Below, in pieces: positions 49,988 to 63,800 of a stretch of 64,000 nucleotides of DNA. Positions within the stretch are counted from its first letter, which is position 1, and each line of letters starts with the position of its first letter. This DNA is from Vigna angularis (lineage: Eukaryota > Streptophyta > Magnoliopsida > Fabales > Fabaceae): assembly GCF_016808095.1 (NCBI RefSeq), contig NC_068979.1, positions 10,811,001 to 10,875,000 on the forward strand. The letters run 5' to 3'. The position numbers and the translations under genes were made by a program. The notes below the pieces were generated by a model. It had not been told where the DNA came from and ran no database searches. It saw nothing but the letters and a program-made list of their open reading frames with translations.

Positions 49988-52722
49988 AAAAAAATCTTCT
50001 AACAATTTTAAAAATTTAAATGTGATATCAAATGTTCCAAAATGATACTCATGATGTTTCTATTGCAAACGCTTAAATAGAATGTACATACCAATCAAAC
50101 AATTTCAGATGAGGAAACTTTGTAGGGAGAAATGAGTGAAAAAGATTGATAAAAATCAATTACAAAAATTGGTATTAACAAAGCATTATTAATTAAATTT
50201 AAGAAAGGAATCAAAGTCAGACCAATTTAAAATAATGACGCCAAAAGATATTAATAAAAAAGAAGCACTAAATGGCATTATTTTTATTGACTTTTTTTTG
50301 TCATAGAGATTAGAGACAAATGTGTCAGCGATCTCAAATACAGTGCAAGATGGTTTGAGGGAAATTATTCTTAGGGAGTGATATTGTTTTTAAATTTAAG
50401 GTGCACAATGATTAATATTATATTTAGAACAGTTTAGTTTTAATTTTTACATTTTCTTACTTCTTTTTCTTTAGTTCTTACCTTCTTAATCATAGTGGGT
50501 TTAACATTAAAAAAAATTAACTATAATAATTGAGGTACCAAACAATGCTTTAAATTAAGATGACTAGATTATTTTCTTTTGCATATGATTGGGGAACGTA
50601 TTTATTATTCTTTACTATTCAGATATTTTCATTTAAAATTATTTAGTTTTTAATATATTACAAGTAATAATTTCTGTATTACTTTTTGTTAAATAATTAT
50701 TAATTTTCTACTTATAAAATATTATTTATTTAACGTGAATACATATAATTCTATATTACATTATAAATTTCATGCATTTATCATGTAATTAGTAAAAATA
50801 TATTTAGTGTATTATAAAATAATATTATTTTTCAGATTACTTTTGAATTGCGTAAAGATAAAAACATAAACATATTTAATAATTTTTTATTTTGAAGTAT
50901 GTTGAGATAAGGTAATATAGGTAATTAATTACATTGTTAGTTTTGAAACTGAGAATTTAGTTTTTGACTCTTAATATGTAATTATTGGGTGTACCAAAAT
51001 AATTTTGAAACATTTTTAGTTAAAGAAAAAATAATGTTTATAATATATTAAAAATTATATTGCAATAAATCAGAGTTATGATTATAATTTCAAAAGAAAT
51101 GTACTGGACTTAGATTATAAACATATAATTAAATTGTCATTTTTTAAATAATGTTAAAAATAATTAATTGAATGAAAAAGTACGAATAATATTAAGATGA
51201 AGTGAATTATATGTAATTACTTTATTTGTATAAAATAATAAATACATTGCCTAATTAAATTATACATTCAAAATATTTTATATTAAGTTAATTATTATAA
51301 ATTAAAGTTATCTACTTCATGTAAGAAAAGCTAGTAAAATTTTTATCCATGAATATGTTTTGGTTGTATGAATTGGTATGTTAAGTATTGATGAATTAGT
51401 ACGATGAATTATTTCCTAAATTTGACTTATATAGATTTAAATATGGAAGGTGCATGAAACTTATAATGTTGATTGAATTAATTTGAAATATGTGATGTAT
51501 ATGTGAATTATGTTTATTGATCAATCCAAGATGTATTATTTCGGTAAAAAAATTGATGTATATAAGACACTTTTAAACTTGTACGTATGTTATTTTTGAA
51601 CTAATAAACCTGTAAAAGTGATTAGATTGACCAAATGAATGATTTAATACATATACTAAGTTTTTTATTTTCTTAGACTCGTTGGGCGAGCAAGTCACCC
51701 ACTAAATTGAAAATTGAAAATTTCAAATCTAGTGAGCTCAAGTGGCCTCACTTGTTGGGAGAGCTTGATGAAACTAGCTCATAGTGGTCTTAGTGAGCAA
51801 GTGAACCACTCGCTCGACAAAAGATATTTTGAGAAATCTTATGTCTAGGAATGACTTGGTCGTTCAAACGACTATACATTTAGGGGTGTCTCAGTAAGCA
51901 AGAAAATGAATAATTGAGTAAGTCTAAGTTTGAGCGAAGATGAACTTATGGTCATTGGGTGAATCATTTGATGGTTGAGCGATAAATAGAGTTTAAAAAC
52001 ATGAAATGAGTTTTAATCGTGAATTTTAAGGGTGAGGTTGAGTAAAGCAAAGATTGTATTATGCTATAAGTTTATTTAGTATGAGGTTGAGTAAAGCCAA
52101 GACCGTTTTATGCCATAAATATATTGAGTGAGATTGAGTAAAGCAAGATTCGTTTTATGCCATAAATCTATTGGATTTATAATAGTTATGCTTTATGTGT
52201 TAATGATGTGTACAATATGGCCATTTCTAAAGAGATTTGTCATATTGTATATTGCTAATGTATGCATTTGACAAGAGATTTCAACATGAGGTCATCCTAA
52301 CTCTACTAAACACCTAAACTTATTAAAGAATGATGTTTAGGTGATGAAAATGGAAGGAGACCGCTTAGTTTAGTGAAGCGGCATGAAATATATCATATCT
52401 TACATATAGTATATAAATTTATCTTGTCATATAAAAATGACTTTGTCTAAAATGAAATAACTTTACAAGATAATAAAAAGTTATGATAGATATAAGATTT
52501 TATAAGAATTTGACTCAATTATATATGTTTTCTAGAAAATAGAATTTAGAGTACACGTATGCTTTTATGAGATGAATTAATATGAATGAAATGTATTGAT
52601 AAATTATTTTAACATATGAAAAATGTCACCAACTTATAATATTTCTTGTTTTGGTTAGTGTTTATCCTTCTACTAGGACTATATATTGTGATTATATATT
52701 GTACGTGAGTAAAAATGATAAT
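49988..52722. other. AT-rich spacer with a degenerate retroelement-like patch
   Basis: Mostly AT-rich without coding signal. About 51670-51850 has repeated gggcgagcaagt / ctcgctcgac phrases like those in legume gypsy LTRs. At about 52033-52180 a unit of about 50 bp (gaggttgagtaaagc ... attatgccataaatttatt) is repeated three times. No LTR ends could be fixed. Confidence 0.4.
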
Positions 52723-54224
52723 CATTAGTGCAACAAAGGAAAACAACAATTGTTTTTGACAATACGCTTTGATTTTTGAACCGAGACATATACTGGCAAG
52801 GTAAAAAGGTGGAGACTTTTGGTCTAAGATCCAATAGAGGTAATATCCCCAAGGTTTCTGCTTCGATTCTTCTGCACCCAAGGTAATAACATGGGTCTAT
52901 GGCAGCGGTTCAGGCTAGAACAGATATCAAAACCTTTTTTTTTTAAAATCATGTGCTCTTATATGAAATTTTTAAAAAGAACCCAACTGGAACAGAAATT
53001 CCCAAAACCAGAACAATTAAAACCTTAATTACAAGAAAATTTTGCAAGCATAGAAACCCAAAATTTCCAAATTTTAATCCAAAACCCTAGCCTCAAAACG
53101 CAGGAATCAGATTCAAAAAAAATCCCAAATCAGTACGAGGTCAGAAATCCTAAACTTTGTTCTGGAGTCTGACACGACTTCCCTTCACCGCGAAGACACC
53201 AGAACACGAACCCTCGCGGAGGCACCGCTACTACCACATTGCAAGAAATAAAGATGTGTCTAAGTTGTCAAAGTCGTCTCCCTTCCTGCAAAAACGAACC
53301 AACACCGAGAAGTGAAAGGGAGTCTTCCCTCCATGCGAAACACGAACCAGAGTTGGTGAAGAGGAAAAAGAAGTTCGTGCCTCCCTCACTACGAGGCGAA
53401 ACGAAACAAGAAGAAAAGAAAAAGATGAAGATGAGTGCTTTCCCCTTCTTGTGAAGTCGCGACAAAGGAGTGAAGAAGAGAACAAAACATTGGTGGAGAG
53501 AACCCCTAAGGGCGAGAGAGAGCAACAACGCAATTTAAACCGAAATGAAAGTCTTCTATCTACAAATGCCTCTGTTAACGAAATTTAAACCTAAACGCAT
53601 GTTATTACCTCGGTTATTTTTTTAACCGAGACAGTAAGCCTCCACCGCCTCGATTCTATAAAGACCGAGGCCTAAAGTGCCTAGAAAAAAAATTAAAAAA
53701 TTATATTAAATGACATTTTTGTAATTTTAATGAACTTTTTTACCTCGATTCCAAGGAGAACCGAGGCCAAAATCCTTGCACAAAATTAAAATGCCCAAAA
53801 AAAATTAAAAAATTATATTAAATGACATTTTTGTAATTTTAATGAACCATTTTACCACTGTTCCAAGGAGAACCCAGGCCATGCCCCCTTTTAAAAAGTC
53901 TGTCAGTTCAAACGTCAGAGTACAAAGCGAGAATGTCAACGGAGCTGAGGGGTTTTGGCCTCGGCTATCCTCAAAACCAAGGCCAAAAACCCTGCACAAA
54001 GATATTTGTCATCTGAAAAGTCTTTTCTTGGTAACTTTTGCGGGCTTTATGGCTTCGATTACCTTTATAACCGAGGTTGTAAGGATTTTATGGCTTCGGT
54101 TAAGATAGAACCGAGGCGTATACTTTCTCAATAATTTTAAAAATGCTACTATCCCATTTTATGCTTTGGTTTTTGATCAACCGAAACATAATGGACATGT
54201 TAGTAGCCCCGTTTTTTACTAGTG
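52723..54224. mobile_element. Non-autonomous CACTA element, 1502 bp
   Basis: Ends CATTAGTG (a C-to-T change from CACTAGTG) and CACTAGTA read from the right, flanked by the 3-bp duplication AAT (52720-52722 and 54225-54227). Subterminal repeats around ccgaggc/gcctcggtt pairs occur near both ends (for example 53610-53680 and 54040-54120), and a repeated block aattaaaaaattatattaaatgacat-type occurs at about 53690 and 53805. No transposase. It shares subterminal sequence with the CACTA at 25574. Confidence 0.85.
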
Positions 54225-54286
54225 AATGCATATGACGGTGGTAAACAATATTAAAACTATTTTATGATTTATTTTAAGGTGTTTTA

Positions 54287-54390
54287 TCTATATATATATA
54301 TATATATATATGACTTTTGTACTATGTAAAAGAGTTTTAAATATTTTGATACTTGACTATGTTTTATTAATTGGATGATTGTATATACAC

Positions 54391-54428
<38 letters not shown>

Positions 54429-54476
54429 TTATTTATATATATATATATATATATATATTTATTTATTTATTTATTT
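54287..54476. repeat. TA microsatellites and a TTTA tract
   Basis: Three (TA)n runs (about 54287-54311, 54397-54426 and 54436-54458), then a ttta-type tetranucleotide tract. Confidence 0.85.
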
Positions 54477-56057
54477 ATTGTATCATGTCTTATTACTTAA
54501 TATCTATGAAATATGAAAATAATTGATTAATAGTATGTTTTTGTTACATATACTAATAGAATTTTCTCATGTTTATATTTCTGCACTTCAAATTATAACT
54601 AAAATTGAGATTAATAATTGTTAATGTTGTGTATTAAATTTCGGGAAGCATTTAAGAATAGTATGTATAATATTACTATTAATAAAGACATATGATATGC
54701 TATAATTGATCACGCTTTAAATGCAACTCACATAATTTATCTAAGCTAGAAATGTGCATTTTTTTCGTATATTAAGATAACAATATATTAAAAACACTAA
54801 ACTAAGTGTAATAACATAGTCCTCAGTTAGCAAAAGAAAAAGAAAAATCCTATTGATTAAAACATAATTGAAGAAAAATAGTTGAACCAGATTTGAAAGT
54901 AAGAAAATTTATAAATTATTTTTATGTATAAATTAATTTGAACTGAAAAAAGATTTTTTTTTCTTCTTTCTCAATAATGATCTCTTATTACATGGTGCAT
55001 CACTATTAAATAAATAAAAAATACTTATGACTAAAATATAAATTCCTTATTTAGTTTTTAGTTTATGATAATTTTTTTCTTATGTTATTCAATTCTTATG
55101 ACTAAAATATAAAACTTGAAATGTAAATGATTCATGAGACATGGAATTTAATGTTCAGCATGTAAGCAGCACTGAGCAATGATTTTCACATTCTATGAAG
55201 AGAGTTGAAAGAACGTTGCTGCGGTGCTTAGCCAACAATGAAAGCGCCATCTCAACAGCTTCCAATTTTAAAACCAGAAAATCCATTGAATATTCCTCAA
55301 CGTCCCTTTCACACTAACCTCTTCCAATTGTACCACCTGCGGCATTTGTTTACTGCTTAAGATGACCAAACCATCATTATTTTAATGTAATGCTTCTCTT
55401 TGCTTCGATCAAAAGCTAAAAACTTTACTTACTTTTAAACCTGCCCATTAAACTTCCACGCGGTCTCTAACCATTCAAGACTTCATTTTTACCGCCGCAA
55501 CATTTTCACTTTGGGGGCACACAAGAGACAAATTAGTGCTGCAAAGAATCTTTAGAGAATTTATTTTTCACTGTTAGATGCCACTGTTCTGATGTTTGTT
55601 TAATTAGTGAGAAAAGGAATTTACAATTCAGCTTTTGTCATGGAACAAAGTAAATACTGTGTCCTTACACAGGTTGTTTTCCTATAAAAGTGTTTTTGTG
55701 AAGTTTCACGTGTTAATTGTTGCAGGAGTTGTTCCTGTGTTGCATGTTAGTTTGGATAAAACAGTTTCTGCACTGGTACTCATCAGCTCTTTGTTTTTTT
55801 CTTCCTTTTTTCTAAAGTAATATTTTCTAGTTTGACAGAGTTTAGAGGCTTGGATTGTGGGGTTGAATTTTCAGAGAGTGATATATACGTTTGAGAAATG
55901 AAGTAGGTTATTTATTCCTCTGGGTTTGGATGATGGTATTATCATATACGACACAGAATTCAGCTGAAAGCTTTGTTGAGAAACCGGAAAGGCTCAACCA
56001 AACTTGAGTTGAAAACAGTATCCAGCAGCTTTAAGTGTTGACCTGAGGTAGAAGAAA
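54477..56057 (+). other. Upstream region of CYCLOPS
   Basis: AT-rich and non-coding. The last several hundred bases should hold the promoter and 5' leader. No core promoter element is confidently assigned. Confidence 0.4.
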
Positions 56058-59000
56058 ATGGAAGGGAGGGGTTTTTCTGGCTTATACAAGAATACAAGTG
56101 AGGAGTTGTTCCTGAAGACAGTGATGGAGAGTCCTATTGGTATGCCAGTGCCTACCATGGATATGTTGGGATTCAAGGCTGTTTCACAAAGCTTCCGCAC
56201 CGACAGTGAAGAGCTCTTCAAACGTTGGTTAACAAATGGAGAGGCAAGTCACTGTATATGACACAAGATCATGTTACTTTGATGTTTGTTGTTTATGTTC
56301 TTGTTTTTGTTGAACGTAAGATCAAAGCAGCAAATTTTCTTGACATGCATATTTTCGTTCCAAGTTTCTAAACAATTCCTGAACTTCATAGTTTGTACAT
56401 TTGAGCAGATATACCAGTTGACCATGATTAGTAGAGGATGAACAATTTAGCAACTACCATTCTTCTGGGTTTCCCATTCAAGATCAGTTCCCCTACCAAG
56501 AGTATATGAAACCCCTCACCCTGCATAATTTAAGAACACAACTCAGATTCCTTATGTGCTTTTGGTGTTGTCTTTCTATCAGAATCAGATTTTTACCTCT
56601 GAACCTTTGTTGACATTTGATGTAAATTTTAATTTTGCAAACCAAGTTGAAACTCTATTTTGATTGTCATAGCTACGAATCCTAGTCTCCCTGATTTTTG
56701 AAATGAGAACAAGACTACCTATTAATATATGAAATTGACAGTGTCTGCCTATACTTTGTTCATATTGTAGCCCTTAAAATGCATACCACCTTTCATGAAT
56801 CGTATTGATATATTACGTGATTATTGCTTATATTTAGGTAGGTAGGTTAGAGAATAAACCATTCCGAACTTGCTGATCCTTCTCTTCTTTCTAACAATGC
56901 TCTAGTTCATTCTGATAAAAAAATTTGCAGTGAAATGAAGGCTGTTCTCCTCACATAACAGTAAAGTAATTCTAAAAACTGTTCTTAGTTGGTATTGTCT
57001 TTTTAAACTATAATATACAAGGATAGAGACAATATCACACGACAAATGCCGGTGAAGAAGGTAAAGAGTAAAGATTAATGAGGATTTATCTGTGGATATT
57101 AATTGAAGAATCAAAGTCCACTGATTTTTCTCCTTAAAGAAACACTGGTTGAACAAAACAGCTGAGCAAGCAAAAAGAATGATGAAAAAGTATTGCCATT
57201 TTAACATGTGAAGCCCTTTAACCCCAACAAAAGAAAGGCTATTTGGATTTTATCCAAAGCATGTTATGTCATGAAGGGTTGAATTACCAGGCCACAACAA
57301 TTACAATAGTTTTTTTGATGATCAATTAATTGTATATAGACATTTTTTTGACTAGGGAACTTGTACTTGGATACTTCTTACCTTACGTTTCTTCATGCTT
57401 CATTTCTGCCACTTTCTTTCAATTGATGATATCTGTTCTGTAAATCAGGGGTACAATTCATCAAGCATGGGACTAAACAGTCGATTATCAAAGAGGTGAG
57501 TATGTTTGTGAAAGTAACACATTTTATTAGTATAATTGGTTTAATTTCAAAATTAAGAAAAGTATGTCTATCATGATAGTGTTAATCAAGATATTCAGTA
57601 GCAATTAACTGTGGTGTTCCTGTTGATCCTTCATCGAATCTTGGTTTCAATAATTTTAATTTTTAATTATGCATTTTCTGGGATGACACACGAATTTCCT
57701 GATGCATTAAGTCCTAATCCGTGTTTTGTTTTGAAATTGTGATTGTGTTGAAACCGCAGGATCTCCACCGAACTTGCAAATAATGTGTCTAATGAACAAC
57801 GTGTTAGTGTAGCTTCAGAGGGAAGAAACAATGACAAATTATACATGCAAAATAACCTTTTTGCAAATGATGTTTCAGGTGACATCAATTTTCAAATCAG
57901 GTAATTGTTGTAGTCTTCCTCAAACTGCTATTCATATGAAATCTCTGCAAACCTAATTTTATTCATTGGACTTTATTGTTTCTTCATTATTATCTTTGCT
58001 GTGAATTTCTTTGTCAACATCAAGAAATAATATGATTTAGAAAGTTGTTCAATATCTGCAAATTTTTTTCAGAGATCCTGTTAACAGAGAACTACAATCT
58101 AGCAGTGACCTGTTTCTGGCCAAGGTTTGTATATGCCAAACTCGTTACTTAAGCTTTAGTTCCACAAAGGTTCATGACCCTTCAATGTCTAATTATTAAT
58201 GCAGGCCTGGTTTCTTAGTGATCAAAGAGTAACAAGAAGCCGGTCCTCTGAATTGAGGTATCATTACCACACCCTTTGTATTTCTGTTCTTCAAAGTCAT
58301 GTTTACAAGAGGCACTTGCACTATATTAGTTCCTCCGTTGGATTTTATATGGTTACATCGATACAAAGTCATACATTAGATCCTAAAGTTTTAGATTTTT
58401 ACTTCATTGTTGTTGTGAGCTAATTTGAACCATTTGTCTGAGAGAAAGTTCAAACTACTTATTTGCAGGCGGAAGTATACTGAAATGCAAAATTCTCAAA
58501 CAAAACAAGGAATGGAATCAATGAGCATGGCCCCTCAACATGTTGTGGACTCAACAAAACAAGAAATAGCAAATTTTAACGGTTTTGATTACATTACTGT
58601 GTGTGAGCTTCCAAGCCAAAAGGGATCGTTCATGTCTCCATCTAACTCATCTTCTTCTACCTTCCACGCTCATCAAATGGTTAATGCAGATAAAGTATCA
58701 TCTTGTGTTAGTATGCTAAAGGGTACATTGCAACGCAAGAGACTATGGAACCAAGTTGAGAAAGAAGCTGCAGGAGATAGCTTAAATGGACTTTATTATC
58801 CTCAAGAACCACTTTTCCAAACTGGTTTTAGCGAAGAACAAGAAAATTGGAATCATCAAAAGCTAATAAATGTGCAAGGAGCTTCCACTGGTCAAATTAA
58901 GGATCCTGGAGTTTACTTTGGCTCGGATGGTTTTGCTAATCAGACAAACCAAACATATGTTGCAAATGTTTCTCGTGAACCTTCTCAAAGCGAATCCTCT

Positions 59001-60867
59001 GCTGCTGCACCAGTAATCTCTTCTGGTTTAGATGCATGTGAAGGCCCCAGTAATTCAAATCAAAATCTTTGTGAAAGCCCTTGGAAACAAGTGGGAGTGA
59101 GTAGAAGTTCAGAAAATACTCAAAACAGAGTCAAAGGTATGAAAATTACATGATGATGGAGTTGCATTAGTTTGCCTAAATCATTGTTCATTTCACTTCT
59201 TGCATCATATTCATTTGCTTTGGTATTTCTATCTATTTTTTCTCCAGTTGTATGAGGTCAACAAAAGATTGTACACAGGGGCTGCCTCTTTTTGAGTGAT
59301 ACTTTTAAAATCTTGCCAAATTATTAAGTTTTGGAAATAGTAATAAGGATGCAGAATTATGCTCAGGAATTGAAATCAGTTGAATTTGGTAGTAGCATTT
59401 TATGTGGAAAAAAATGCATTACAGTAGTGACTACTAACTTGAAGCCCCCACCGTAATTTCTTCAGCTTTTTTATATAATCATACTTAGCACACAAGTATC
59501 ATATTAGATCAAAATCCTTTACACAACAAATAAGGTAAAAAATGAATCTTTTCTTGATTATTTAAATTTCTAGCCATGCCCATTTATTTTAATTACACTG
59601 TGTTTTCTTTGGAAATGCAGGTGTCAGAGAACAGATAATGGATAATATAAAAGATGACCGGAAGGTATAACCTACTTTTTTTTTTTCAATTGTGACTTTA
59701 CCAAAAGATTTTAACAGTTTTTTAATATGAATTAATCTGGCCAAATTGTGCAGAGGAAAAGTCTAGAAAGATACGGCTCAGTAACATCAGCTGTTTCAGG
59801 TAGCCATTTTATTTTATATTAAATGGAGTTATTTTTCTCTAAAGAATACTCTGTAACTTTGATCCTCTCTGTTGCTTGACCCTCTGTGAAGCTTTTTACC
59901 TTAACTTTAGAAACCTCAGGTCAAGATTATTAGTAAGCAATGTAATAAAAAAAATTGTTAATAGCTCTTTCTCTTAATGAAACACCTATGCAAATAGCTT
60001 TATCTGGTCAAATCTTGCAGGGTAGACATTTTTCTTATCAGTTCAAAGATTTAATTTTACTGAAAATTTCACCTTGTGGTGAATGCCACACAGCATTTTA
60101 TGTTACTTGGCCATGTGACAAAAATGCAGAGAAAGTTCTCTATTTTAAGCTATTCTTCATAATTTGACTATGTCCCTCTTACCAAATGATTATGCAGAGG
60201 AGAAAGGAGACAGCACAAAAAAGCGTAGAGTGGAGCGTTCAAGGAAGTATGTTGAAATAAACACACAGTCTCATCCTATGTAATATAACATTTATTCTAG
60301 TTTTAACCTCTTTAAGGCTTATTCTAATGATAACAACATTGTGAAGCAGAATGGCTGAGGCAAAGGAAAGAAATTTGACACCATCAGTTCCCTCTGATAT
60401 GCAAACTGTCTTGAAGCGGTGTGAAAACCTTGAGAAGGAAGTTCGGTCGCTGAAACTTAACTTATCCTTCATGAATAGGTAATCAAAATCAAATCACTTT
60501 TAGTCTATAGTGTAATATGTGTTTTGGTTGCCTTAACACACCATTATAAGCAATACACAAGAACTAAAATCATTGTTTTAAAAATATAGAGACTAAAACT
60601 AGTTAATTTCAATGACTTAAAACACATTTTATCTTGAATATTGCAGAGTCAATTTTGCTTGGATTGACTACATATATCCCACACAAGATTGCCTTTTAGC
60701 AGTTAAATTTGATACATTGAACTCAAACACTGTAAATTTTCAGGAAGGATTCTGAACAAACAAAGCAGATAGAGGATCTTCAGAAGCAGAATGAAGACTT
60801 GGCAGATGAAAAGGAACGTCTCCTTGAAGAGATTGAAAGAATTCTTTCTGAAACTGGAAAAATATAA
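56058..60867 (+). CDS. CYCLOPS: CYCLOPS/IPD3 symbiosis transcription factor, eleven coding exons
   Basis: Exons: 56058-56243, 57449-57495, 57760-57900, 58073-58124, 58205-58257, 58469-59136, 59621-59664, 59754-59799, 60198-60246, 60350-60478 and 60744-60867. They total 1539 nt, 512 aa, against about 513-518 in Medicago and Lotus. CYCLOPS is the nuclear factor phosphorylated by CCaMK that activates nodulation and mycorrhiza genes. The product starts MEGRGFSGLYKNTSEELFLK. Ser50 (FRTDS) and Ser154 (RVTRS) fall at the positions phosphorylated in Lotus. A Ser/Pro-rich middle leads to the NLS (STKKRRVERSRK) and a C-terminal coiled coil (CENLEKEVRSLKLNLSFMNR ... IEDLQKQNEDLADEKERLL). Intron 1 (56244-57448) has a GC donor (GAG|GCAAGT); the others are GT-AG. 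No damage is seen. Confidence 0.95.
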
Positions 60868-63800
60868 TGTTTTGTTTCCCCTCTACGTTCTGCTCAGAAA
60901 CTATTTAGTGTTCAGACTAGCTCTGACAAAAAAATCTTACCACAGTTAACTTTCAGACCAAATGATGGTAAATAGTGAACCTCTGGATTCTGTTTTGGTA
61001 AAATATAAATGCTTGGATCTCTAAATTGTTAGTGTGATAATGTTTTTTGGTACAATCTAATTCTTATTGGAGATTTTAGAGGCAAGAACAAGGGTTTTGA
61101 TACGGTAAATTAAAGCATGGTCGTTTAGAGTCTTAGATGAGTGCATTTATCAACCTAGACATTATTATGATTGGAAGATATGTTCTTGAATTTATCATCT
61201 AAGAAACTTACAAGAATCATTTCCTAAATTTTTTGTTTTAATAATTCTTCATAAGTGATTTCAGATTTGTTTCTATCACATCCAATAATTTCTCAAGTCA
61301 AGGTCTAAGATAGTTTAAATTCTGTTTCTTCCTTTCTCTTTTCATCCATTGTCGTACATCGCCGAGGGGTTAAATATAATTTAAATACATTTTCACCCTT
61401 AAATGTATAGTCTACTATGGTATAACAAATTATCAATGGTCTATCCTATATTAAATAATAAAGTATTTATTCTTTTGTTATCTTAATATTTAAAAGTTCG
61501 ATTTACATGATTTTTCTTAGGGTGAAATGTACAAGTATTTGCAAATTCTTTTATGCACAATAACAAAAGTATGGACTGTTATTTATATCACTGTTATAAT
61601 TTTGTTTGATGTTTTATTACATTCCTTAATCAAGTCATTAAACTTTAATGTACAAGTTTTTACCTAAACAAATTAGCCCTGTCTTACTTTATTGTATATT
61701 TTTCATATAGCATGTATATTAATCTTAATACAATATTTGTAATTTCCATTGTGTTTTTCTCACATATATTAACTAATTAGTGAAAGGTTTAACTGAACAT
61801 TGAAATGCGGAGAAGATAAGTTAGTTATGTATATAAATAACTATAGGTCGCATTATTTTAACTAAAATAATTTCTATAAAGATAAAATGTTATTTTTTTA
61901 ATTAATTTTTAAAGAAATATTATTAATGTCTAGAGAAGTTTTTTCTTTTTTATAATTGAATATAATAACAATTTTGTATTTAAATAAATTATTTTAATAA
62001 AAAATAATAATAAATCACCTGAATAATGGTAAATAATTGTAACAAATGTACGTAAAACTCAAACTAAGCTGCATTTGATGTATAAAGAGCATTTAAGTTT
62101 TTGCAATTTAACTATAGTAAAAATCGACAGTATTTATTATGAAAAATATATAATAAATTGATAAGTCGTTACAAATTTTCAATGATTTTAACAACTTCAA
62201 ACCATTATTTCTAGTGCTATATTATGTTCCTCCAAGTTGTTATATGACCTTCAATGAAGAAGGGTTAGGGATGAAAGATTCGATTTGAACTAACAAATAC
62301 TAAATTTTTTCTTCTAGAACCAATGTCATAATTGAAAATTTTGTTTATGTATGCAATAAATATCATATAATATTTATCTCCCTTACTAATCTATAATTTC
62401 TTTTACTTGAAAAAAAATATTTTTTATTTTTATTTATTTTTGTTACATCATTAAAATAACCGAAAACTATTTTAAAAAGTCATTACAATCATAACAAATT
62501 TAGATTATTACAATGTAATATACAATCGTTTTTTAGTCTCTAAAAATTTAAGATTGTTCTAATTTTGGTTCTTCAAATTTTAAAAAGTTTACTCAAATTC
62601 TTTAAAGTGAAGAAGATATGATTTTAATTTCTAAACATTAAATTTGAGGATTAAAAAATAATTTTTTAAACTGTTTTATTCTTAAGAAATAAATTCATAT
62701 TCTACTCAATTTGAGAGATCGCAGTCAACACATTTTAATTTAAGAAATAAAAAAGAATTTCAATTCCAAACTTAAGAGACTAAAACATAACAAAACCTAT
62801 TAACAATATTCATGTTAGTAACTATACCACCTTTTCCAACACATTTTAATTTTGAAAAAGTAAAATGAGATATAAAGAGGGGAGATTGAGCAAAATTTTA
62901 AGATATATAGTATTTAATAATGCTCAATAAGGTAAAATTAATTAGAAAACAGCGTTATATAATCATGCTAAATTTATATAATAAATAGATATTAAATTAA
63001 AAAAAATACTTAATTATCTTTTTATCATATCATTTATTGATATAATTTATTTTGGAATCTCTATTTAGAAAGAAATCAACATGTCCTTCAATTTAAAAAA
63101 TACAACAATATAACTGTTTCAGGGTTCAATTAAGTTATTAAATTTTTTAAAATATGCATGACATAACCCTTTCATCAGTTAAATTTGATGTTATTAGTTT
63201 TATAAATTGTATTATATGTAAATTAAAATCCTTCCTATTTATTTGTTGACAATTTTACTGTTAATCATATGAAATATCCCATTGTTACACTTTTAAAAAG
63301 TGTTGAACTTGAATCTTTTATCAATAATAAAATAAATCAAATATAAAATTTGAACCCAGACATTTATAAGAATCCAAAATAGCAAAACCAAAGGAATTCA
63401 ATTATCTAATAATCTAGCTGATTGGGTTATCCGGATCTGTATATAAAATCAATGTCTTAATCTATTCAGACAAAATAAGGTTTTAACTCAAACTATTCAA
63501 CTTCGTTGCTGAAGGTATTTGTCTCCTCCACCGCCATAATTTTTAAAATGGTTACCATAGTGACTTTCGAACAATTTAATTCAGAAATATTTCTAAATAA
63601 AATTTCCAAAATATATAAAATGAATATAAATTTATTGAAATAAATTATTCAAAACATATGACATGTTTTCTAGAACAAACTTTTCAGAACATGAAATGTT
63701 TTCTGAAACAAGATTTTCATAATAAGTTTTCTAAAACGTTTAAAATGCTAAACTTTTCAGAACAAACTTTGCACCAATTCAATATTTTTCTCTCACTATC

